This document shows, piece after piece, positions 17,452-26,800 of a stretch of 51,331 nt of DNA. Position 1 is the stretch's first letter, and every line of letters starts with the position of its first letter. The DNA is taken from the IMG/VR virus record IMGVR_UViG_3300032294_001446, positions 1 to 51,331 of that record, one strand, 5' to 3'. This stretch comes from a virus. Both the position numbers and the translations under genes were made by a program. Below the pieces are notes generated by a model. The model had not been told where the DNA came from. It searched no databases and saw only the letters and a list, made by a program, of their open reading frames with translations.

Positions 17452-18287
17452 TATCCAATAAAGTCGTATGGTGGAAGTTCATAATCCATTGACATTCTCT
17501 TAGTTATTTCATCAATTTCTCTTTCCGCATCTTCATATATTTCTCTACCATTAAATTCCAGTCCACCTGGCAATTTAACTCCCCTAAACTTGATTAAGTT
17601 TTGACCCCACTGCCTCTTAATTAATGCAGTTAAATATCTTTTTACAAAACTGTCATTATAGACTTTTGTAAAATCATTTGGATTCAAAATTCTATAACAA
17701 TCCAAAACAAGAAAGTTTCCAGCAGATTGTGCGCCCCATTCAATATCCAAATATAATCTATTTTGTCTTTTGTTAAATCTTAATTGTTTATCTGTTGTAA
17801 GTAGAAAATCAATGTCTTCTAGATATGATTTAACCATTGCATATTGTAGAAGTTCAACTGAATTAAAATAGTATAAATCATTTAAAAATAGTTGATATTT
17901 AATACTAAACATTCCACCAGAGATGGAACTAGTATCAAATTTAAATACCTTTTCAATACCGATCACAGAATCTGGAACTTGAATATAATTCGAAGACTCA
18001 TGCCAATTAAAAGATAAACCAGATGTTGATGTTGCTGTTGTTGTTGTAATTCCAGGTCCTCCTGGAGATTTTGAAGTTGCTTTACCCCTATCAATGTCAT
18101 CTTGAGTTATTTGATACTTCAAATACATTCTCTCAACACCATCAAAATGGCGCTCATTGAAGTATTGTAGGGCATCATCAACTAAATCATCTATTTGATC
18201 ATCATCGACGTTAATTTCCAGCACAGGCGCTCCTAGGCGCCTTAGACAGTAATCAATAAGTTCTTGCCTACTTGCTGGTTTTGCCAT
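17451..18287 (-). CDS. gp13: Neck protein gp13
   Basis: 278 residues (T4 309). Conserved gp13 elements: SRQELIDYCLRRLGAPVLEI, QIDDLVDDALQYFNERHFDG, and the C-terminal LIKRQWGQNLIKFRGVKLPG. Forms the neck under the portal. A short Ser/Thr-rich loop (about 70-90) is the main variable part. Confidence 0.96.
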   Translation of the reverse strand: MAKPASRQELIDYCLRRLGAPVLEINVDDDQIDDLVDDALQYFNERHFDGVERMYLKYQITQDDIDRGKATSKSPGGPGITTTTATSTSGLSFNWHESSNYIQVPDSVIGIEKVFKFDTSSISGGMFSIKYQLFLNDLYYFNSVELLQYAMVKSYLEDIDFLLTTDKQLRFNKRQNRLYLDIEWGAQSAGNFLVLDCYRILNPNDFTKVYNDSFVKRYLTALIKRQWGQNLIKFRGVKLPGGLEFNGREIYEDAEREIDEITKRMSMDYELPPYDFIG

Positions 18288-18294
18288 TTTTTCT

Positions 18295-18507
18295 TTACTC
18301 TTCAGATTCTTTGGATTTCTTCAACTCATCATATTTATTTTGAAGTTCAAGATTTGCTGCTAAAAGTTCATTTTTTTCTTGAGCAAAATCATCGGATAAA
18401 GTTTGAAGTTTTGCTTCTAACAAAACATTTTGATTTGTTAGTGTTGATAATTTTTGATTATACAAACGCACTAAAACATTAATATCAACTTCACTATCTC
18501 TTGTCAT
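18295..18507 (-). CDS. Small coiled-coil protein, 70 aa
   Basis: ATG at 18505-18507, placed between the fibre gene stop and gp13. Nearly the whole chain is heptad-like helix (INVLVRLYNQKLSTLTNQNV, then LLEAKLQTLSDDFAQEKNEL). Recurrent in cyanophages at this site. A trimeric or dimeric coiled-coil virion accessory protein, or an assembly chaperone for the adjacent fibre, are both possible; no function is established. Confidence 0.72.
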   Translation of the reverse strand: MTRDSEVDINVLVRLYNQKLSTLTNQNVLLEAKLQTLSDDFAQEKNELLAANLELQNKYDELKKSKESEE

Positions 18508-18510
18508 GAA

Positions 18511-20190
18511 TCAAAAAGTTCCCCCGTCGAGAGTTGATGTCCAATGTGGCTTATTAGTATATATGGTCGAAACAGTGGAGGGTGTTATGGAGAGATTTTG
18601 AATTGCTCCATTATTACCTTCTTTTCTGATATTATAAGTATTTGTAAATGTACCCTCAACACCAATAAGACTTACTGAAACTAATGTTCCACCGGTTTCA
18701 ACAATACCATATGCATCACTAGTATCTTGTTTGATAATATCACCAGCAGTTACTGTAATTGAAGATGGTAATGAAAGTGTAATTTTTGTGATAGCAGTTA
18801 ATACCTGCTTAGATGTGATTACTGGTGATGATGGATTATTTGTAGAAGTTTGCAGTCCATCAGAATCAAAATATACTACACCGTGAGTATTAAAATCTCC
18901 AGTTTGATAGTAGATGCCCTTAACATCAAGATATCCTCTCGTTCCAGTTACATTTCCGGGGGATGTAATTGTAGCATCTGGAATATAAGTCCACGATCTT
19001 GCTGTTGCAGCACTGCCAACATTTGTACCATCAATATAACCAAAGAATCCAGTCTTATTGTTTGCTGTGCCTACGCCAGTATTGTAGTCAAAAGCAACAC
19101 CACGATCAGTATTAGTATCAAATGCATGTGTAATTGTTAATTGTGTAGTTGTACTAATACCCGCAGTTGTGGTTCCTTGAATCGTAATAATTTTTGTGGT
19201 ACTATTATATGCTGTAATAGTCGTTATACCACTATTTGGTAATGATGCACTACCTTGAATAATATCTCCGGTATTGATACCAACTACAGAATCAATGGTG
19301 ATTGTTGAAACACCAGTTGCTACTGGCGACATAACAGTTCTAGTACTTGTTACATCACCGATAACAATTATTGGATCATTAATTGATAAAACTGTTGAGT
19401 TTACGGATGTAGTTGTTCCATCAACGTGAAGATTGCCTTTAATGACAACTGTACCATCACCACTTAATCCATCAGGATATGGATCTATGTATAGAGTATC
19501 ACCACTGCCAGGTAATGTTGATATTACATTATTTTCAATTTTAACAGAGTCAAATATTGATGCTCCACTAACGTTTATTGATCCACCAACATTAAGATTT
19601 TTTTCAATTCCAACACCACCCTCAACTACAAGAGCACCGGTGTCCTTATTGGTAGACTCAGTTACATCGCCAATATTAATTGCTACGCCATCGGCAAATG
19701 CCCAATCGGCACCTTCTATTTCAAATCTATTGTCAGTTGCTTCATCATATCTGAGTTTTACATCTTTATCATTGCCAAAACTTAGATAATTATCATCAAC
19801 AATATTAACTTCGCCAGTTCCATTTGGATCTAAAACAATATCACCATCAGTATTAGTTGATAATAATGTATTACCATCAAGACGTAAGTTATCTACGTTC
19901 CACTGGTCTACTTTTCTATTACTATCAAGAACGGCAACTATACCACCATCACTATTTCTTGTATTTGAAACACCGGCAATATTGCCTGGTTGATGCTCCA
20001 TCATGGAGGTGTAGTAATATCCACCTACTGGATTTACATTAGTTCCATCATCACCAACATAAATTCTATCTTTATATTGATTAAGACCCCCGTAACTTCC
20101 AATACCTGTTACATATGCTAATTCACCCCAATTTAGACTAGAAGGTTTGTTAGTACCTGAGGATCTTTTGATCCTAATAATACTTGCCAT
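18511..20190 (-). CDS. Tail fibre-like structural protein, 559 aa
   Basis: Starts MASIIRIKRSSGTNKPSSLN followed by WGELAYV, the standard N-terminus of cyanophage fibre-like proteins. The middle carries fibre repeats (DQWNVDNLRLDGNTL, GALVVEGGVGIEKNLNVGG, GTVVIKGNLHVDGTTT). The C-terminus ends HWTSTLDGGTF, close to the ending of the adjacent 75-aa protein (QNLDINGGNF). Probably a distal tail or baseplate fibre. No separate chaperone gene is recognised. Confidence 0.85.
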   Translation of the reverse strand: MASIIRIKRSSGTNKPSSLNWGELAYVTGIGSYGGLNQYKDRIYVGDDGTNVNPVGGYYYTSMMEHQPGNIAGVSNTRNSDGGIVAVLDSNRKVDQWNVDNLRLDGNTLLSTNTDGDIVLDPNGTGEVNIVDDNYLSFGNDKDVKLRYDEATDNRFEIEGADWAFADGVAINIGDVTESTNKDTGALVVEGGVGIEKNLNVGGSINVSGASIFDSVKIENNVISTLPGSGDTLYIDPYPDGLSGDGTVVIKGNLHVDGTTTSVNSTVLSINDPIIVIGDVTSTRTVMSPVATGVSTITIDSVVGINTGDIIQGSASLPNSGITTITAYNSTTKIITIQGTTTAGISTTTQLTITHAFDTNTDRGVAFDYNTGVGTANNKTGFFGYIDGTNVGSAATARSWTYIPDATITSPGNVTGTRGYLDVKGIYYQTGDFNTHGVVYFDSDGLQTSTNNPSSPVITSKQVLTAITKITLSLPSSITVTAGDIIKQDTSDAYGIVETGGTLVSVSLIGVEGTFTNTYNIRKEGNNGAIQNLSITPSTVSTIYTNKPHWTSTLDGGTF

Positions 20191-20418
20191 TTAGAAATTT
20201 CCCCCGTTGATGTCTAAATTCTGTGTTGCCCCTGGTGTAAGGGTTAATGTAGCGTCCCATTTTCTAGTGGCACCATTATAAACTAGAACCATACCATCAA
20301 GTAAATTTGTGGCATTAACATCACTAAGTTCAGACAAAGAAAGACCTTGAGCACCAGCAAGTGAAGATATAACTTTTACTGCGGGTTGTTGCCCTACTCT
20401 GACCTTAATTTCTGCCAT
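20191..20418 (-). CDS. Small fibre-associated structural protein, 75 aa
   Basis: Sequence pattern: KVRVGQQPAVKVISSLAG, LSELSDVNATNLLDGMVLVY, then a NGATRKWDATLTL strand and the ending QNLDINGGNF. The SELSDVN...L.DG..L.YN..T.KW pattern is common in phage fibre and baseplate tips. Directly abuts the 559-aa fibre gene and has its own late promoter at 20445-20452. Confidence 0.82.
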   Translation of the reverse strand: MAEIKVRVGQQPAVKVISSLAGAQGLSLSELSDVNATNLLDGMVLVYNGATRKWDATLTLTPGATQNLDINGGNF

Positions 20419-20444
20419 TTATAAACAGTTCAGGATCTAAAATA

Positions 20445-20452
20445 TATTTATA
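20445..20452 (-). promoter_or_regulatory. Late promoter TATAAATA for the fibre pair
   Basis: An exact late octamer on the minus strand, 27 bases before the ATG at 20418, overlapping the stop codon of the 66-aa gene. Confidence 0.75.
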
Positions 20453-20648
20453 CTTGATCAAATCCGATAGATTCAAATGAAGTACCAAAAGAAGAAATAA
20501 CTTCTTGTTGTTTAAAGTAAAGTTTTATATAAGATTTTGCAATATTTCTAAGAGTATCTACACAATCAATACTATCAATTTCAGATGCAGCTTTGAAATA
20601 TTCAAAACTCTTACTAAGATTTTCTAAATTAATTTTGTCCGGATCCAT
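20448..20648 (-). CDS. Small hypothetical protein, 66 aa
   Basis: ATG at 20646-20648, overlapping the previous gene by 20 bases. Looks helical and soluble (LENLSKSFEYFKAASEIDSI, DTLRNIAKSYIKLYFKQQEV). Not recognised. Position among tail genes suggests a tail assembly or virion role. Confidence 0.7.
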   Translation of the reverse strand: MDPDKINLENLSKSFEYFKAASEIDSIDCVDTLRNIAKSYIKLYFKQQEVISSFGTSFESIGFDQV

Positions 20649-20853
20649 TAATTAACTCCTTTAATAAAAATTTAATTTCTTCAATATCAGATTTAATCCG
20701 ATCTATTTCATTTTTTTCTTTCTGCTTTTGATCTTTCATCCTCATATAGTTATTATAAGCAGATCTATCTTTATTCAGTATAGCACCTGTGTTTCTATCC
20801 CTGAAGAGGTTATTGTAACCTTCAACAGGGATTAGGTTGTTATTATCATCCAT
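20629..20853 (-). CDS. Small conserved cyanophage protein, 74 aa
   Basis: ATG at 20851-20853, immediately after the stop codon of the 2541-aa gene; an in-frame TTG at 20868 would overlap that gene and is less likely. The N-terminal half has EGYNNLFRDRNTGAILNKDR, a short beta element seen in cyanophage small proteins, followed by a Lys/Glu-rich coiled-coil (KEKNEIDRIKSDIEEIKFLL). Function unknown. Confidence 0.75.
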   Translation of the reverse strand: MDDNNNLIPVEGYNNLFRDRNTGAILNKDRSAYNNYMRMKDQKQKEKNEIDRIKSDIEEIKFLLKELINGSGQN

Positions 20854-20854
20854 A

Positions 20855-23800
20855 TTAAGCAAGAGCAATACATCTAAAATCTTTAAGTTTTATAGGAGTT
20901 GATTCATTCGTTGATGACATTACAATTTTAATTGAAAATCCATTAAATTGATCTAGATTATTTGCAGTAAATTGATACTCTGAATAAGATAATGCATCAT
21001 TAGGTGATACAAAAGCATCTGCCCTTCCACTATTGTTATTCAAATTAATAACACGATCACCAAATCCATCACCATCAGTATCAATTAAATTATCATATCC
21101 AGGAAATGGTATATAACTTTGTGGAATGTCGCTAGAATCTGCTTTGAATAATCTGTAAAAGACTCTAAAATCTGCACTTTCCTGTCTATTTGCTGCAACA
21201 AGAACTCTCAAACTAGTTGCTGGTTGAGCAAGAGAAATTAACTGAGTCACAAATACAGATCCATGAGGATCGTTATTAATTTGATTAGATCTAGAATCGT
21301 CAACATAATTAGAAATTGGATTATTAGATCTATTTCTACCAAGAATAAAAGTAGAATTTTGAATATCCATTACTGGTGATAGATTTTCATCCTCAGTTTT
21401 GAAGTCAACTTTTAAAGTTAAAGACTTATTTGATGGTAATGTCGTCAATCTTGTAGTTTCATTAACTCTAGATGCGACTATTCTTGGTGTTGGATAATGA
21501 ACTACAGTATTCAAAGGAATGGGATCATATCCTTGATCCAGGAATGAGACTTCTGATCCACCAGCACTTGTTCCAGAAACAGTTCTAAGTTGTGCCGATG
21601 CTGATGTCCCTTTACCTGGAGTAATTATGTTAAACATTGGTTGAATAGAACTAAATTGGTGATTCTGAGAAACACTGACAGTATCTCCACCAAATCCTTT
21701 CTGAGATGCAAAATTAATCATTGAACTACCACTGGATCTATTTGTTGGACTAGATCTATCAAATTCTAAGAAATAATTATCTAAATTAGAATTTTCTAAT
21801 GTATAATATGATGAAGGTATATCATGAGTTTTATTGATTCTCATCAATGAAACACCATTTACTTCATATGGTTGTATAAATTCATCTGCACCATGTGCAG
21901 TTTTAACTGTATTGTTCAAAGATCTTCCATCAATTGAAAGAGTTCCTGCGTTGCCAGAAACTCTGGTTATATTACTATAAGATACAACCTCATTCTGTAT
22001 CAATGCATATCCACGACTTGTTGTTATTCCTTCAAATGTTGAGAATATTGTTGTATTTGCGACGGATACCACAGTATCATTTAAACCAAATGATGCGGTA
22101 AGTGTTGTTTTTTCTCTATCTGGAGAAACATTATTAACTTCAATTTTATTATTTCCTCCATGATGTGCATGGTTATACTGCTTGATTCTAAAAACATTTC
22201 CGGAGTATTCATTCGAAATAAGAGTTGACGAAGATACAGTTGCAGTGGCAGTAGTTCTTGATGATTCTGAATTGGGATTTGTATAATAAACAATAGTTGT
22301 ACTATTCGTAAAGTTTTCACCTTGAACATTAGTAAGATAAATTGAATCCGATGCTCCGCGTGTTCTAACTCCAATTCTAGCCCCACTACCGCCACCAACG
22401 CTCGTTGAGGTAATTCCTAGTATTTCACCAGTTACATATCCATTTCCTGTAGAAGTAATATTAACACCAGAAACGATAGAACCGGAGATAGTGATTGTTG
22501 CTTGAGCACCCGATCCCTTTCCACTAATTGAATATAATGGAACTGATGTGTATGTTCCATTTGAATACCCAGCTCCAACAGCAACAATACCAACAGAACC
22601 GGTTCCTGTTGCGGAAATTGGTCCACCAAGATTTTCAACAATACCAGTAATACTTGGGCTTGACCCCTCACCAATCTTAGTGCCAGGAACAACAGCAGTG
22701 TTTAAAGTTCCCGAAATTGACAATCTCAATTTCCTCGGCAAACCTTCAATTGGATTATTTACAAGGGTCTGAACATTTGTTCCACCGGGTGTAAGATCTG
22801 TATTATAAAATGTTAGAGTTCCTGATGGGACAAATTTAGCTTTATAAAGTTTAAATGTAAGATCTTGATATTGGCTAGCAGTCCAAATAGTTCCATTTTG
22901 AGATTTGAACAAACTACCACCAATATATTGTTTAGTAACGATTACATTTTGAGAATCTGGGAGATTTTGGGTCTTAACAGTTTTCTTACCCATTGTGGCA
23001 GTCCACATTTCATAAGCATCAGATGCTGGCGAAAGAATTACAATTGCATATTCTCTACCTGCTTCCAAGAATACAGGAGATGGGAAACGAATTCTAGTTG
23101 GAATTGGTTCTGGAATAGTTGGTTTGGCATATACACCCCAACTAGTGTCCATCAAAATTTCTTTCATTTTTGATCCAATGACGCCGGTATATACATTTTC
23201 TAAGAAATATCTAATATCAGCATCTGAGAATCCTTGCGATTTAGCATATGGGTAATCAACTTCATATCCAAATTGACCTGGCGTAGAACCACTTGCTGCA
23301 TCATCAAATCCAGCCATGCTCTTAACACCAAATGTTGTCTCAGCAATGTTTATTTGATCGGGATTTAATGCAACTTGTGTATAATCTTGTACAAGGAATG
23401 AAGTTGGAGTTCCAAGTTCAACCGTTCTAAGTTCTACATAAATCTTTGCTTGAGGATCTTTTGTTGCAAAATACAAATCAAACGATGTTAAGAAAACACC
23501 TTTACCATCAACGGTAAATGATTGTGCAAGAGGATCTCTATGAACTGCTTTTGTTTGGACTTGAACATCTGTTGGTTTAGTTGCTGGTGGGGGTGGATTT
23601 CTAACAGAAACTCTACTTGTCTCTTGCGTCAGAATAGTTCCAGATCCACTATATGTTCCTAGTGCTTCACTAGCAAATACCGTAGATCCTGGTAAAGGTG
23701 TAATTCCTGGTGGTACAGCAGTAACTTTTACAGTTTTTGTTCCGCTTCTGACTTTGGATAGTGGTGGTGGATTTGAATTTGGATCTCTAAAGAAGAAGTT

Positions 23801-26800
23801 TCCAATAACATCACCCCAGTTATCTGTTACTAATTCTGCTCTTGTAATTCTTGCAACAGCCCCACTAGTTTCACCAACAATAGTCGCACCATTTGTTACA
23901 TATCCATAATATTTTTCTTCATTGGCAAGAGCTCTAACTCCAATATTAATTAATTTTGATGTTGCGGAATAAGAATCTCCTGGGGCAGGTCTTGTTTTAT
24001 CATATGGATCTACACTATAAGTTTCAACAAGTACATCAGGTGCTCCTAACCCAGATCCAATATCTGGTCTGGAAGTATCGCCAAATTTATGATTTGGTTT
24101 TTGAATTCTAATGTATCCAATTTGCCTATTGCCAACAAATGAATAAACGCGAGCGTTTTCAAAAACTTGGAACGTTCCAGATTGCATTTGAATTTCACAA
24201 AGTTTTGGAATAATATCAACTTGTTGACTATCCAGATAATGATAATGTTTTGTGAATGGTCTTAATCCATTTGCTGCAAAATATACGTTTCTTGAACGCA
24301 TAAATGGATCAACATCTCCACTAATTTTCACATCTTCCACATAATTAAATTCCCTAGAAGGACCAGTTAATTTTGGTGTGTATTGAGTAGTTGTGGTAGT
24401 TGTTGTTGTAACTAAAGAACCTTTTTTAATAATTCTAGTTCCTTCAGCATTTGGGTGAGGACCATTAAATTCTGTTACATTTGTATTGACAAAAGTATTT
24501 GCCTCTTGTACCCAATTTGCTCCCGTAGATTCGGTTCTATGTTCATCTATGTAAATTGTTCTAACCCAGTTATCAGATGCTGGATCTAATACTACTCCTC
24601 CAACAAAAACAATAACGTTAAAAGGATTAACATTTTCAACATTAGTAGCATGTGGTTGATCAATCCAATCAACTTCTGTGTATGCTAATGTTAACAAATC
24701 ACCAGTTTTTTGGATATTTGGATCTAATAATTTTAAATTTTGCGTTATATCGGTTTTTGAGCGATCGATACCAGGATCTAATGCCAATTCTGCAGGAATT
24801 GACCAAAAATCAACAGGAGTAATTCCGGTTGGGTCGGATTTACTAATGTCAATAGTGGTATATCTCATGTCAGCAAGAGATTTGTCCCTGAAACTAGTAA
24901 CGACAAATCCAGATTTAAATCTATTGAGACCATTTGCATCAACAACTTCAAGAGTTTGTGCTTTAAGTTCAAGCATACTCAAACTTGTAATATCTTCTAA
25001 ATTCTCAATCCTCTGCTCAAGTTTTCCAATATCTCTCATAGTAAATCTTCTATTATCTCTCAATAAGATTTTTGGATCCTTTTGAGGATTGTAAAGATAT
25101 GCTGGATAACTAATTTGAGCCAACTCCATTGCATCATCTGCAAGAAATGGGGCACGTGGAGTGTCGCTAGATTCACCTTGAACGATTTCAACTTCACCAA
25201 GACGGTTAACTGTTACTAAATCAACTCTTGGTAAATAGTAACTATATCCAATAAATGAAGTTTCATCTGGAGAAATTGTATATCTAAAAGTGCTTTCATA
25301 AGATCTTGAATTAAATGCAAATGGTGATGCATTTGTTGTTGAAGGATCAAATTCTTGAACTCTTGGTCTAAAATCAAGAACATCGGTTGCACGAATTTGA
25401 TCAGGAATTATGGGAATATCATTCAAATATCTATCCTGAGTATACGAATTTACAGTAAATAAATCTCCACTATTTCCTGATGCTACTTTATAGTAATCAA
25501 AGATAATTAATAATTGGCGAGATGGGATAGAACTTCCCACTTTTCTTCTTATTCTAGAATAATCACAATATTGAGTTTTATGTGATTTATCTAAAGTATA
25601 ATCATTAGTTTTATTAATATAACTACCAGGAGTTATTTGTTGTATTACGGCATTAATAGATGATTCTTTGAATACAACAGTTTCTCCAACTTCAAATTTA
25701 TTTTCATTTAAAGGTACAAATTCTATTGTTGCTGCTGTCTTATTAACTATTTGTGCAGATGCTCTACTAGTTTGTCCTACTAATTGTTCACCAGTAATTG
25801 CATTAGCATCTAATGCCAATCCCGTAGCAAAAGTTAATTTATCTAAAACAGGAGTTGATGTATCTGTGGATTCATATATTGCACGAACATTAACAACATC
25901 AGGAACATTTAAAGATATTTCATTGTCTTCTACTCTAAGACCATAATACTTACTTGTAGTAAGACCAGTAGCAGATGACCCAGTTTGTGTAGAAATTCCA
26001 CTAGTCCTTGTAACTGATAGTTGTCTACTTCTTATAAATTCTTTTGATTTATTTGTAATCTGCCTTTTCTTCAGTGTAACAATGGCAGTTATATTTGACT
26101 GATTTATTCTTAGTCCTGTAAAAGTAACCGAATTTCCATTAGATCCAAGTGTAAATTTTCCTGAATTTAATTCATCTGTAGTTCCATCACTGTAGTGAAT
26201 TGAATATCTTTCGGCATCAAAAGATTCAAAAAATGCACTAGTGATTCCAGATGCGGAATCTAAAGCATCAGATGTTGTGATTATTAAAGAACCAAATGCA
26301 TTTGTTGATCTGCCAGTAATTTGTTTTGTAATTGTAAGTTCAGATTGTGATAAATCAACAGATGCAATATTTTCTTTTGGAAGAATTGTATATAATCCCG
26401 ATGAATCAAGATTTGTTATCTTTGGTTCCATCAAGGAAAATACTGAATCTGTTGTAGCTGCTGGCAATCCATTATCACAAACGGATGTAATTGCATATCC
26501 AACGGCAGCAAGAGTTAATGATGTACCATCTGCAGAAATTGCTGATATTCTATTGAAAGTTGGATCTGTATTACCACTTTCTTGATATTTTATTATCGAT
26601 TCAGTTTTAATTCCAGTTACACCAGAGAAAAATCTTCCAGGTGCTTTTGCTGTTCCTCCAGTAGTGATATTTAATTTATCTGTAATAGAAAAATTAGGTG
26701 GAGTTCTTTCATATAAAACTGCATCTGCAAAAAAGTCTGTTTGCAAAGCACTATTCAGTGCAGTCGAATCTTGATAGACTGATTTTATATCTTCCGTTGT

